Part shown: one piece after another, positions 14,100 through 25,430 of the stretch | How positions within the stretch are numbered: position 1 is the first letter of the stretch | How the letters are laid out: each line of letters starts with the position of its first letter | Notes under the pieces: model-generated | Databases searched by the model: none | What the model was told of the DNA's origin: nothing | What the model saw: only the letters and a program-made list of their open reading frames with translations | NCBI GenBank assembly: GCA_030220185.1 | Contig: JASPKZ010009955.1 | Span: 1 to 64,000 of the forward strand | Direction: 5' to 3' | Length of the DNA: 64,000 nucleotides | Source of the DNA: Diploptera punctata | Taxonomy: Eukaryota; Arthropoda; Insecta; Blattodea; Blaberidae | Translations under genes and position numbers: made by a program

Positions 14100-15775
14100 C
14101 GAGGGACCGCGAGCCCGAGAAACCGAGAGACAGACAGACCACGAGTCCGATTTTCGCCATGTTTTCGCCCGACATCCTCCCGATTTCCGAAAGACTTACG
14201 CCCGATTCCCACCAGACTTCCGCCGTACTTCCTCCCGACTCTCGCCAGAGTACAGCCAGACTCCCCTCAGACTCCCATGAGACTCCCCCCCAGACTGCCG
14301 CAAGACTCCTGCCAGACTGCCGCAAGACTCCTGCCAGACTGCCGCAAGACTCCTGCCAGACTGCCGCAAGACTCCTGCCAGACTGCCGCAAGACTCCTGG
14401 CAGACTGCCGCAAGACTCCAGCCAGACTGCCGCAAGACTCCTGCCAGACTGCCGCAAGACTCCTGCCAGACTGCCGCAAGACTCCAGCGAGACTCCCGCC
14501 AGACTCCTGCAAAATTCCCCCCAGACTCCCGCAGAGACACCCACCAGACATCCACCAGACTCCCGCCAGATTCCCACTAGACTCCCGCCAGACTCCCGCC
14601 TGACTCCCGCCTGACTCCCGCCTGACTCCCGCCTGACTCCCGCCGGACTCCCGCCGGACTCCCGCCGGACTCACGCCGGACTCCCGCCGGACTTCCGCCG
14701 GACTCCCGCCGGACTCCCGCCGGACTCCCGCCGGACTCCCGCCGGACTCCCGCCGGACTTCCGCCGGACTCCCGCCAGACTTCCGCCGGACTCCCGCCAG
14801 ACTTCCGCCGGACTCCCGCCAGACTCCCGCCACACTCCCGCCACACTCCCGCCAGACTCCCGCCAGACTCCCCCGACTCCCGCCATACCCGCCATACTCC
14901 CGCCATTTCCCGCTAGACTCCCGCCATTCCCCCGCCATACTCCCGCCATTTCCCGCTAGACTCCCGCCATTCTCCCGCCAGACTCCCGCCATACTCCCGC
15001 CAGACTCCCGCCATACTCCCGCCATTCTCTCGCCAAACTCCCGCCATACTCCCGCCACTTCCCACTAGACTACCGCCATTCTCCCGCCATCCCGCCAGAC
15101 TCCCTCCAGACTCCCTCCAGACTCCCTCCAGACTACCACCATAATCCCGCCAGCCTCCCTCCAGACTAGCGCCATAATCCCGCCAGACTCCCTACAGACT
15201 ACCGTAATAATCCCGCCAGACTCCCTACAGACTACCGCAATAATCCCGCCAGACTCCATCCAGACACCCGCAGGACTCCCGTCCGTCTCCCGCCACACTC
15301 CAGGCACAATCCCGCCACACTTCCCGCCTACTCCCGCCTACTCCCGCCACACTCCCGCCACTCTCCCGCCAGACTCTTACAGTTTCCCGCCGCACTCCCG
15401 AATGACTGCCAAATGACTACAGAATGACCCCCGAATAACCCACGAGAGTCCCGAGAGACCTCCTGGAGACCTCCTAGAGACCTCGTCGGGACCTCCGAAA
15501 GACTTCCAAAAGACCTGTGAAAGACCACCGAAAGACCTCCAAAAGACCTGTGAAAGATCACCGAAAGACCTCCGAAGGACCTTTGATGGACCTCCAAAGA
15601 CCTCCGAAAGACCTCCGAAAGACTTCCGAAAGACCTCCGAAAGACCTCCGAAAGACCTCCGAAAGACCTCCGAAAGAACTCTGAAAGACCCTTGACAGAC
15701 CTCCGAAAGATCTCCGAATGACCTCCGAAAGACCTTGAGACTTTCAGACATAGACTATCGGACCTTGCGATTTCG
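14100..15775. repeat. 11-bp GC-rich minisatellite
   Basis: The base unit is an 11-mer that shifts along the array: 22-bp double units (CAGACTGCCGCAAGACTCCTGC) at 14,285-14,485, GACTCCCGCCG/A at 14,520-15,060, GACTCCCTCCA-like at 15,080-15,290, and GACCTCCGAAA at 15,480-15,740. Because 11 is not a multiple of 3 and most units lack stops, several frames stay open on both strands; the longest is 263 codons on the minus strand (14,267-15,058), reading variants of an 11-residue Gly/Arg/Ser/Glu-rich repeat. I treat these as passive open frames. The minus strand is G-rich, with GGCGGG once per unit. The matching place in R1 copy 2 (40,030-40,130) holds only a short, diverged version. Confidence 0.93.
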
Positions 15776-16026
15776 AGATTGTTCAATACAATGGAGACAA
15801 GTAATAATGGGAATAAAAGGACTAAACGTTATGGGGCGGATGGATAATGACGAATGGAAAAAGAATATGAAACTTTAAGGACACGAAGATGTTTAAATAT
15901 TAAAAATCTCTTAATATATAATATAGATAATATTATTTTTTTCCAAATTAATACGCCTATCTATGATTAGTCTATGTATATATATTTTTTCGAAGTTTTT
16001 TGTTAAAATCAGTCATTAACTAATAA
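15776..16026. repeat. R1 composite repeat, right end, copy 1
   Basis: Matches 40,140-40,463 (landmarks 'gatggata..gacgaatgga', 'taatacgcctatctat', 'cattaactaata'). The match ends at a TA, where the pogo-derived sequence starts. The copy-2 equivalent contains a long ATT microsatellite that is almost absent here. Confidence 0.8.
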
Positions 16027-16027
16027 G

Positions 16028-16830
16028 GTAAAGGCACCTATTATGAGACCCGTTTTTTATAATGGTAGTAACTGGGCAAATAAAAGTCACAAATGTTCCA
16101 AAACACAAAGGTAACATTCGATTGTTATTGAATTTAAGGTACACAAACAAAGTTGTATTAATGCTCTTTGCTTTGAAGAGATAATTGAAAAATTACAAAA
16201 AATGGTCATTTTTGTTAGTCACAAAAATGTCTCCTAATATGAGACCCCCCCCCCATTTACTTTTGTTTTTTGACACATGTTGGACACAAGAACATTCGGT
16301 CAGTTGCTCCACAATGTTCATGAGCCCAGCAATAGCATCCTGTGCACTGAACCCATTCTTCTCCATGAGTATTTGAGGAATACAGGCAGCCACAAAAGAG
16401 ACACTCAGCGTCTTCTTCAAATGCTTCGTCATCAGAGCTATTAGATGAGACTTCTAAATCCGAATCTTCACTGCTAGTTTCTTTTAGAGGTCGTTTTCTT
16501 TGGGATTTCTTAAATGGACCCTGCTTTATTTTACCTACATGATTTTTCATGTGAGTGACATCTGCTAGCTTCCTTTTTTTCTCATTTATTCTGTCTAAGC
16601 TTTGCTCAAGGCTCCTTTTATAAGGAGATGATGAAATGACACATCCTTTTCCAGTTCGGTTTGAAGACACCGTTGTAATTGTTAAAATATCGCTGATGTC
16701 GAATGGAGAAACTAGTGCACGAGAAGGGTCTGCAGTTGGTTCTGCACCAGGGGAAGCAGGGAGTTCTTCTGAAGAGTTTCTATATCTAGACAATCTTGAA
16801 GGACCAACGGTTACCATGCGTCCATCTGGC
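16028..16830 (-). pseudogene. Pogo/Tigger-like transposase, C-terminal zinc-finger fragment
   Basis: A 186-codon open frame (16,257-16,817, minus) reads like the C-terminal third of insect pogo-superfamily (DDE_1) transposases. A VSPFDISDI segment is followed by a basic linker, an acidic Ser/Asp/Glu-rich stretch (about residues 110-135), and a PHD-like Cys/His cluster: CLFCGCLYSS, then WVQCTGCYCWAHEHC and FLCPTC at about residues 138-182. The N-terminal HTH and the DDE catalytic core are missing, so this is a remnant. The sequence downstream of the stop (16,028-16,250) is AT-rich, contains two forms of GGTCTCATA.TAGG, and would be the 3' UTR and terminal region. A domesticated zinc-finger gene is less likely because the upstream part is absent. 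Confidence 0.7.
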
Positions 16831-16837
16831 TTCCTGG

Positions 16838-18454
16838 GTCACGAGTTCAAACTCGCCTGTGGATTTACAGGACATAAAATAACTGAGTACCGGCTCCGTC
16901 GAAGAGTTACCAAATACTTCGGTACCGTGAATATATTTACGGAACGTAAAAGAACCTCACGTTTAAAGAAATATAACTCGGAGCAAAATGTGTTGATCCT
17001 TTCTCGCTTAGATTTGAATTGTGCTCTTTGATCTTGATGGTAAAAAGCGTCCTTAAATAGGTATGATATCGTAATGAACAGTTTAGTCTTCTAAACTAAG
17101 TTTTACCCGATCTATACGTAGTCTAGCTTCTTATGTTGGAATATTTTTGTAGTGGGTTCTAAGATCCAAACTGCAACTTGGAAGACTGGGATTTATCTAA
17201 GGTAATATTTGTTAGAATATTATCTTCTCTACGGCTAACATTTTCCTCCTGCCCATTGATCTCTCTTCTGTAATCTTGCGTTGGAAAGTCAATTTTTCTC
17301 TTCCGGTATGGATGCAGTTTGACATGTTCTTCGAGATTTAATTAATTATTTTTGTTTCTCGCTCAAGGTTTGTCCAGTAGAGCTAGCCCTACCATGGTAC
17401 TTCTGATTTAGCTCGAAACACTCCCACTATCGTCAAGGTCATGGAATCCCTGATGGTCGTAGATATTTTTTAGGATTGTTATTAATTAAACATTTCCTCT
17501 TTCTAACATAACTTTGGGTGTGATATGCCTTTGTTATATTGTGTTGTTCTTTGCTATCTTCATGATGTACCGGAGTCATAACTAAACACTCAGATGTACC
17601 TATTTAATGTTTATTTCTCGTTCACATTTATTTTCATGCGCCCAGCATAAAAATTGTGGTCCAATTGTGGTGCACAAAATCGTTTAGGGTAAAATAAATA
17701 AAAAAGGGGATGGATTAGTGTTTTAAATAAGACCATCAAAACCAACTGGAATAGGAACAATTCATTAATATATTCTGAAAAAATAGTCCGAAATCAGTGC
17801 ATAATTTGATAAGCAATATACTATAACCCGGGAGGTCGCCAGTTCGATTCCAGATGAGGTCAGAATTTTTACCACATGACCAACCATTATCGTAGGATCA
17901 TGTCACTGGGTTCTACTCAGTCTCTAAAATCAAAAAAGTACAAGATATATTTTCTTCACTAAAAATTCCATCACGCAGTACTGAAAATTCGGGAGATAAA
18001 TAGTCTCCAATTGTCTAAAGAGGCGTCAGCCATAATCTACATTTTCAATAGCTCTCTGTAATGTGATAGCTTTACACTTACACAAATATATAACTTGGGG
18101 TAATGAGTGCTTTCCACCTACTCACTTCTTTCAAGATGTTTCGTGATGTTTTATGAAATTTGGTGTGTTAACTTTTACATTAAACTAGACCTAAAACATT
18201 ATATTGATCTACCGAAATAACTAACTTATGTAGTGTATAATATTGTAGTCTGAGACCAAAGGAGTGTCATGTATTGATTTCCAAAAGATAGAGGATTATT
18301 AAAGGAAAACAACCAATAAGTACGATATTCTAAGTATGTACATAACCCGGAGTTAATGAACAAAGCAAGCAATATACGTAAGAAAATCATTAATGCGAAG
18401 ATTTCCATATAACAATTAATACAGGAATCGAAAAATCCAACGACCTAATGTATC
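16838..18454. repeat. R2 dispersed repeat, copy A, left part
   Basis: No gene is visible. This aligns with 61,844-63,440 over its length (landmarks 'tgtggatttacag', 'accaaatacttcgg', 'ctacggctaacattttcctcctg', 'catgtattgatttcc/taactt'). Pieces recur at 20.9 and 57.0 kb (the 'ctacggctaa' segment), at 46.7 kb and 59.8-60.05 kb (the 'cataacc.ggagtt' segment), and at 59.07 kb (the tRNA-like segment). A tRNA-like B-box region (about 17,818-17,865, 'agttcgattccagatgagg') is shared by several copies and so is an old, integral part. The family is not recognised. Confidence 0.85.
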
Positions 18455-18715
18455 ATGTCTTGGCACCGGTCCACGAATCTTCAAGTTTCTATGGAGGAGG
18501 AATTTTCTCAAGGAATATTGGTCAGTAGGAGATCGGTGTCCTTTGGGAAACGCCCAGTTGGTAGACCAAGAATGGGGTGGAAAAATAACATGCATGATTT
18601 GATGGAAGTAGATTATACGGTGAATGAATGGAAGATATTAGCTCAGTAAGGGATATATGGAGAGACCATAAATCTACGGGTTCCATCGAGCTAGTGAGTT
18701 ATTAAGTAAGAAGAT
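18455..18715 (+). mobile_element. LINE-A 3' fragment inside R2 copy A
   Basis: A short frame contains the end of a non-LTR RT polyprotein: GRPRMGWKNNMHDLMEVDYT followed by a NEWKILAQ segment, then the degraded terminal 'acgggttccatcgagctagtgagtta'. Upstream RT motifs are missing. The same fragment sits at the same relative place in R2 copy B (63,440-63,715), so it was inserted before those copies separated. Confidence 0.75.
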
Positions 18716-19880
18716 TGGTGTCCAACCAGGATCACGATGAATTTGTGCAGCTCTAATAAATAGCAACTATAAGAATTAGGAGACATCCTGACCACATACC
18801 AACCATATACTGTTTACATTATCGTCTATGGCCTGTAGTGGGATCACTTTACACACTTTTACCTACCTCTATAAAATGACACAAGAGATCAGCCAATTTA
18901 TCAATCAATATTGTCTTGCAAACCTCTCGCGGCATCAAGTTCTGTTTATTTTAAAGAACGAGGATGTTATTTTAATAACAGAATGAAGGAAAATGTCATC
19001 CATAAGAATGAAAAACAGATATTATTGCAATTTTGCAATACATTTGTTTTGATTTTCAATAAGTTAGCTTTCAAATGCATATGCAGTGCATCACGTGATA
19101 TATTAATACACATTTGAGGGACAGGAGTAGTAACCAGGTTAGACACTTTATTGTCGTAATAGAGTATTCGATTCTCAATGGAAAATGCTATATTTAAGGA
19201 GTCCGAAAGATTAAAAAAATCTGTTTAATCATGGGTTAATTTGCCTACCAAATTTGGCACATTTAAAAAAAAAGGTACGTTGTTGTATAATTGAGGAGCT
19301 TAAGAGAAAAAGCACAAGTTTTACAGTTCTGAGAAAACAGTTTTAAAGTTGAAGTTGTACAAGAAAATCACAGGTAATTCAAAATGATAACTTTGGGTGA
19401 TGCGTGATTTCCCCCAGATAATTGGAAAAATGCATTAATGCTTACACACACTCCCTTTTTTGAAGAGAAAAGAATCACTTACATCCCTTTGTTTCCAATC
19501 GCCTCACTTAAAATGCAATTGTTTTACTGGCCGAATAGTGACTTTGCTGGATATTTCTTTGTATCCTTCATTTAAAGATGATAACTATGGTTTTGAACAT
19601 TTACCTGATACAGGAAGGCGTATAAATAAATCTCCAATGTATATATTGGTAGAATGAACACTTCTGAATTCAATCTGCCAAATATTAATATATTTTAAAA
19701 TTAATTTGTAAAATTGTTTTGTATTTTCACATTTAGTGACGTTGCTTCGTTACGATACAGTTATTACGTCAACATTAGTAACAAAGGCAACTATAGTACA
19801 GTCATTTATTGCACGGTAGTGCGTTCTGTCGTACTTACAGGACTGGCGGCCATGATTGAAAGTTCAATTTCCTAAATTTC
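18716..19880. repeat. R2 dispersed repeat, copy A, right part
   Basis: 18,716-19,080 matches 63,720-64,000 (landmarks 'atcacgatgaatttg', 'cctctcgcggcatcaag', 'aagaatgaaaaacagat'). The 3' part (19,460-19,770, with 'acgttgcttcgttacg') recurs at 55,730-55,945 and 60,415-60,660. 19,812-19,905 has an inverted partner at 26,152-26,242. No coding potential is supported. Confidence 0.75.
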
Positions 19881-20865
19881 GGTGTTGCCATCGTATAAAT
19901 AACTAAATAACTCTACTGACCCAGGGCCGGAATTAAAACTACTGCCGTATTTATATACTTTATACAATGTATGTACAAAAATATATCCAAAAGGTAGTGT
20001 GATTATACATTATATGAACAAAAAACACAGCACTTTAAATGAACTGAGCTTGATTTCAAATTATATCAATCAATAAATTCATTCTTTCCGCCATTTTATC
20101 CCTGATTGGTGTCACTGTCTGCTGTAGTCTTAACTGAATTATTTTCAGCATTTACTGTATATACGGTCAGACTGCTAAACTTGTCAGTTGTTTATAATGA
20201 ACGCAAATATTTCCAACAGAGATGCTATTATTTTACAATTATATGTAATTTTGAATACACCATCGAGCAAAAAAAAATCTAAACTCACGTTTGTAAAATG
20301 TGTTACAGAATTTAGGAAATTAAATCCTTACTATCGCTCGCTTTTCAATCATTTCCTCACTTCTGTATATCCACTTCACAATCTCGCATAGTTATTTACA
20401 ATTGTGAAATTTATCTTTTTTTATAAAATCATTTATTGAACGTAGGGAAAAAGTTCTCAAATCGTTTTGGATATCAAATTAAACAAGATTCCGCATGTTT
20501 AAATATTCTTAGCATGGTTTTATTTTTAAAAAAGTGGTATTATGTTACAATTTCGGATAATATGACATGGAGAATGTACTATGCATACGATTAGAGCTTT
20601 ATTTAATTTTCATTATTCTTAGGCGCTGTAATTGATCTTACCGGCGTTTGTGGATTTTTTAGGACGTAAAAATCGTAAGTATATGTTCCTTCGAAAATGA
20701 CTAAAATCCAGTGCCACGTATCTGGATTTATGACAGGTACGATAGTACCAAACTTGTGAGAAGAGGTCTCTGCGTAAAATTGTTGGTGCTTTCTTCCCTA
20801 GATAATAACTGCGACACGAATTAGTTTAGGTTTTAAAGAGTGTCGTTGATTATTAATTATGACAT
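19881..20865. other. AT-rich spacer, nothing recognised
   Basis: I find no gene, RNA or structured repeat that I can support here. The short open frame at 20,188-20,391 has no recognisable motif. Confidence 0.5.
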
Positions 20866-21075
20866 AACACCATTTGGACGTATTGTTTTCGTTTACACTT
20901 TTCTCCCGTGTGAGAGTCGCCTTTTCTACGGCTAAAGTGTTCCTCCTACCCGCTGATCTCTCTTCCACCATTTCTAACGCTGAAAAGTCAACATTTCCTT
21001 CCGACATTGATGTTATTCGACATTTTCTTCTGAACACCTTCTTTGTGCGGTTTCTCGCCAAGATTTTCCTAGCAA
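20866..21075. repeat. R2 family fragment
   Basis: Shares the segment 'ctacggctaa.gtgttcctcctacccgc..atctctcttc' with 17,230-17,330, 57,070-57,190 and 62,290-62,350, so it is an isolated piece of the R2 family. Confidence 0.65.
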
Positions 21076-21237
21076 GGGCGAGCTAACAATAACTATGTAA
21101 CTATAAAATTGCTAGTTAAGTTTCTGGGGACTTGAAAAACACAAATAACCCCACCAGCATCGTCATGGAATTGTATTGGGTTCAAATATTTCTTATGAAT
21201 TAACTTTTGACACTGTCAAAATCATAAATTCTGAACT

Positions 21238-21765
21238 AATGTTTTCCAATCATCCCCTGTGCAATCTACTTCTCTTAAATGTTGGTTAATATTATTTTCC
21301 TACCTCATACTTGTATACCTACTGGTCGTCTTCCGTCTTGTTTTTTAAAAGTTTCAATTTTCATATTTCATTTCCAGTTCGTGCCATATGTCGTAGTCTA
21401 CCAGACTTAACTGTTCTTATTATATCTAGTTCCCTGTAACAATAATGTAGCTCAGTGTTATGTAGTCTTCTCCATTCGCCTCTTTGTCTCCTTTTGGTCC
21501 AAAAGTATTCCGAAGAGTTGTATTTTCAAACACTCGTAATCTTGTCTCTGATCTTAAAGTAAGAGTCCTTGTTTCACATGCATATAATTAACTGGGACGA
21601 CAACAGTTCAATATATTTTCAGTTTAACGATTTTTGAGAGAAGTTGGGACGATAATATTCTCTACAATTCATAATAGCATGCATTTGCAGAATTGAGCCT
21701 ATGTTTTATTTTCTTGTGTATCTCATCCCTATTTATAACTATTGATTCTTATTCATTAAACGGTT
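21238..21765 (-). mobile_element. LINE-A fragment (RT C-terminus), minus strand
   Basis: Antisense of the LINE-A RT C-terminal region, collinear with 42,900-43,450: the segments for the 'YGCETWTLTLR' region, 'LRVFENK', and the 'VGRP..RWE' end appear in the same order with many stops and indels. The extreme 3' terminus found in other copies is missing. It is a decayed fragment without the YADD catalytic motif. Confidence 0.75.
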
Positions 21766-22014
21766 CCTCTCTGCAACTTAATTTAAGTGGGCACATGTGT
21801 TTGCTATGTGTGGTGTCTTATGTTGTATTTTATGATGGACCTTCAATACACTTAACCAAGATCCAGCGAGGCTAGCTACATTGTATCGATTTTTGTTTGT
21901 GGTTTACGGTTTCTGTGATCCGATCAACATATTGATTTTGTAATCCTATTGTGGTATATAAAAATATAGCATACATTTGTGTCTTTAATATGTGAAAGAT
22001 CTTAAACAAGCAAG

Positions 22015-22795
22015 GGTGGAGTGACCACTCTAACCAAACCGAAACATAACCTAACCTTACCGAACCTAACCTAACCTAACCTAATCTAACCGACCTTAAC
22101 ATAACCAAATTGAACCTAATCTAACCAACACTTTACCTAACCAAACCTAAACTAAATTAAACACACGAATAAACCGAAAATGAACCAACATAACCTAAAC
22201 TTAACTAAATTTACCGAACCGAACCTAACCTAATCGTAACTAACCTAACCTACCCAAACCTAACCTACCCTAACCTAACCTCACGTAACCTAAGCTAAAC
22301 TTACCGAATCAAACAAGGGTGCGTGAACACCCCAATCAAACAGTAAAAAGCCAAACAAAACCTAATCAAACCTAACCGAACCTCACCAAACCAAGCTAGG
22401 TTGGCATGACCAGCCCAACTTAACCTAGTCTAACTTGTACCTAATCTAACGGAACCAAACCTAACCTAACCTAACCTAACCTAACCTGAACTAATCTAAT
22501 CTAACCTAACCTGACCTGAGCAGACCTGACCTGACCTGACCTGACCAGACCAGACCAGACCTCACCTCACCTGACCTGACCTAACCTAACCAATCTTAAC
22601 GTAATCTAAACCAATCTAGGGTGGCGTGACCACTCCAACAACAAAAAAACGTAACTTAAGCGAACCGAACCTAACCTAACCTATCATATACCTTACCTAA
22701 CCTAACCGAACCTAAACTAACATAACCTAACCCAACATAATCTAACTTAACCGAACCTAACCTAACATAACCCATCCTAACTTAACCTGTGTTCT
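22015..22795. repeat. Degenerate CCTAA (TTAGG-type) interstitial telomere-like block
   Basis: About 780 bp dominated by a 5-bp period read as CCTAA on the plus strand (TTAGG on the minus strand), with many variants (CCGAA, CCAAA, CCTGA, CCAGA). TTAGG is the canonical insect telomere unit; such internal tracts occur widely in insect genomes. A different ~25-bp motif, roughly 'agggtggcgtgaccactcc', interrupts the block near 22,010, 22,313, 22,394 and 22,616, which a pure telomere tract would not have. Confidence 0.85.
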
Positions 22796-22799
22796 GAAT

Positions 22800-23139
22800 G
22801 TAAACATTCATTTGTGCTAACCGTCACTTCATCTTAATATTGCCAAGAAAACAAACATGAATAACACCGTTATGCATTTTAAAACTTACTTTATTTTACT
22901 AATAGGTGAATCTAAACGGAACTTTTGTTTCTTAAATTTTAAAATGAAATCCATTTTCACCCATCACGTCAGGTTTTCAACATTTTCATGAATAACTAAA
23001 AATGGAATTATACCTTTGTGGAACGTAATAAAAATTACATTCAACAATAATTTTGTACGAAAAACTAGGCCAGAATTTATTTGTCCCTAATAAACATTAT
23101 TTGATAATAGATAGACAGATCATCGGCTGATTAATGTCT
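22800..23139. other. Spacer, nothing recognised
   Basis: AT-rich, no supported feature. Confidence 0.5.
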
Positions 23140-23352
23140 TTGACATCGTCCGATTCCCAGCAGCCAATTTTGTCGGTCCATCCAATCTCCTGGTTGTAGA
23201 TATTTCTGCTTCATGTATAAACATATTCCCTGAGTCCAGGAGGTTTTAGGTCTTCCTCTGCCTCGTCTTCCCTCAGGTTTCCATTCCAAAACAGATTTTG
23301 GTAGTCGATCCTCTTCCTTTCGCTGGACATGTCCGTACCGTCTTTATTGCTG
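23140..23352 (-). mobile_element. LINE RT C-terminal fragment, minus strand
   Basis: The minus strand reads without a stop as YGHVQRKEEDRLPKSVLEWK, then an EGRRGRGRPKTSW segment and a GDWMDRQNWLLGIG segment. This is the standard C-terminal end of several insect endonuclease/RT LINEs (a GHVxRM-type motif, a GRPRxxW motif and a final DWxDRxxW). Only about 70 codons survive; the RT core is absent. It differs from LINE-A and is closer to the 50.0-50.4 kb element. Confidence 0.75.
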
Positions 23353-23519
23353 AGTTTTAATATAATCTAAAATAGTGTCTTGTAATAATAATTAATAATT
23401 ATAAGCACATTCATAACCTTACCTCAATATTGCATTTCAAATTTTCTCATCTTTGATCTTCTCGCTCATGTTGTTCAGAGCAGACCCTTTTTAACATCCG
23501 GCCATAGTCACCCATCCTG

Positions 23520-23810
23520 TTAACACTTCACTTCCCTCGATACATCATTTCCATATTTTGTTATAATCTTGTGAAATATTTCACCCTGTTTCTCACTAAA
23601 ATCTCTTAAATTATCAGGGAAATAATTTTGATGCGAATGAAGGAAGTGAACTTTGACACTCATGTTGCAACCAATCTGTTTGTAATTTTGTAGCATCACT
23701 TTCAGTATGTTAACATAATTACGGAGTGCATTCCAGACATACTTCACTTCTCGACTCATAGTATTATCAAATTCACTGTCCGTCATCAGTTTTCGATATC
23801 GTAAAGGCAA
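23520..23810 (-). pseudogene. Unknown multi-copy insect protein family, C-terminal fragment, copy 1
   Basis: A 96-codon frame contains 'NMSVKVHFLHSHQNYFPDN', then LRDFSEKQGEIFHK. I recall this as part of a large uncharacterised protein family that is highly repeated in insects. The fragment at 41.5-41.7 kb carries the matching next segment (NLGDVSDEHGERFHEDI). The histidine-rich 'HFLHSH' and 'GERFH' motifs are the conserved core seen. The frame ends soon after the motif and lacks the N-terminal two thirds, so it is a truncated remnant. The biochemical function is unknown to me; its high copy number suggests it travels with a transposon. Confidence 0.55.
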
Positions 23811-24359
23811 ACATTTGTAAAAAAAACACTATATGGTTAATAATTTATAGACATGTATCTCTGGAGAACAGTAAAACTGCAACATTAATTTATCTGCGGT
23901 GAATATTATAAGAAGGGCAGTATTTCTTATGACACGTTATTTTCCCTTGTGTACAGAACTTGCTGAAACCGGGTCGTGCGTCTCTGAATAAATACCTGCA
24001 GTATTCACTCTCACGTCCCGTAAGGATTCTGTTTTATTAATTGTTTCAAACAATCGATAGTATTACTGAAGTATAAATCAACATTAAGAGCTCGTATAAA
24101 ACGTTACAACTAAACATCTGTTATCAACTTATTAGTTAAGCAGGGAATTGTGCTCCTCTTGATACAAATCAGAAATTGCTTAGAATGTTAGAGCATGTTT
24201 CATAAAACAAATTAGACTTTCTTTATAAAGTAAATAATTACATTTCAACAGTCGGGTCTGAGGAAGTGTTAAGAAATGTTATCTGTTATTATTATTATTA
24301 TTATTATTAACATTAGTTCAATTAAATATACAGTACACATAGGAATATATTAAGTTATA
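23811..24359. other. AT-rich spacer with a short ATT microsatellite
   Basis: Contains (ATT)n at about 24,286-24,310. No gene or RNA is supported. Confidence 0.5.
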
Positions 24360-24720
24360 TAATGATAAACAGTAATAGAAAGTTAATAACAAATGAGGCA
24401 AATTTTGAGAAAGTAGTTGAATTCAAATGCCTTGGAACAATAATTACAAATAGGAATGAGAAGCACAAATTAATTAAACGTAGGTCTAATTTTGGAAATG
24501 TATGCTATTATATATTTGAGGGACTCAAGTCGTCCCAATTCCTCTCAAAAAAATTTGGACTGAAAATAAGTATATAAAACTGTTATTCTGCCAGTTATAT
24601 TACATGGATGCGATACGTGGACTCTTACTTTAAGGGAGGAAAAAATATTAGAAGTATCGGTATTTGAGTATAAAGTTTTAAGACTTGAACTAAGATTATA
24701 TAAATCAAATGTGAAATAAA
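24360..24720 (+). mobile_element. LINE-A RT fragment
   Basis: The plus strand shows FEKVVEFKCLGTIITN..., followed by a GNVCYYIFE segment and, with frameshifts, the 'lp.ilhgcdtwtlt' region. These are the post-catalytic RT motifs of LINE-A (KYLG motif and the 'GCETW' motif). It is heavily decayed and lacks the YADD site. Confidence 0.7.
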
Positions 24721-24839
24721 TTTTATTATACGGCTGTGAAACTGGGAAGGCAAAAAACAAATTGCAAAGATGTATTCACGTAGACTTTCACGGCCGGAGT
24801 TGCTATGATGATCTTGATGAACATTTTCGGGAAAGACAT

Positions 24840-25205
24840 TGCAAATCTCTGTAAATTGGTGCCTGAGAAATATCTTCGGTATATGGTGGCCAGAGAATAT
24901 AACAAATAAAGAACTTTGGAGAAGATAGTATCAAAATTAAATTTGTAAAGGAATCAAATTTAGAAAATGAAAACGGCTTAAGGAGAGAGAATGATATCAT
25001 CACAAAAAAGGCATTTGATTGGAACTTCCAAGGAATGAAAAGGCGAAGAGGAAGACCTAGGACAACATGGAGTAATGCCATCAGGGATGAAGCTGAACAG
25101 GCAGGATGAGTTGGAATGAAATTAAGGCATTGGCAAACAACAGAGTGCGTTGGCGAGCTTCTTGAAGGCCCTATGCTTCGCAGTGGAGCGACCAGGACTA
25201 CTACT
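24840..25205 (+). mobile_element. LINE-C RT C-terminal fragment
   Basis: Reading across frames gives a 'CLRNIFGIWWPENITNKELW'-type segment and then 'FDWNFQGMKRRRGRPRTTW', MSWNEIKALA and NRVRWRASL. This is the end of a different non-LTR RT, of the kind often annotated in insects as craniofacial-development-protein-2-like. It sits between two LINE-A pieces and may be nested in LINE-A. Confidence 0.7.
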
Positions 25206-25258
25206 TATGTCCGTCGGACCATGAACCTATGGGTTCAATAGTGCCAGGAAATGTATTA
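25206..25258 (+). mobile_element. LINE-A terminal stub
   Basis: 'cttatgtccgtcggaccatg' followed by 'aacctatgggttcaatagtg' matches the LINE-A 3' terminus. It may be the tail of the 24,360 fragment, displaced by LINE-C. Confidence 0.65.
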
Positions 25259-25430
25259 TTATTTTATTATTGTTAGTTGATATTACTTATTTCCCTAACA
25301 ATAGCCAAATATTATAACGACTTATTCACTTTTTTACTCATTCTATGTGACAAGGGTAACAGGTCCTCATTGAGTGAGTTGAAGTGGATGATGAATAAAT
25401 ATCCAACATGTAGATAATGGTACATTACTA

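Noticed and set aside
14037..15786. Overlapping frames of up to 263 codons on both strands
   Set aside because: They arise because the 11-bp unit lacks stop codons; frames on both strands over the same bases cannot all be genes, and there is no non-repeat domain.
20798..21061. 87-codon basic frame
   Set aside because: It lies on the antisense of an R2 fragment; other R2 copies do not keep the frame.
22015..22795. A true chromosome end
   Set aside because: The block is degenerate, interrupted by another motif, and flanked on both sides by ordinary dispersed repeats.
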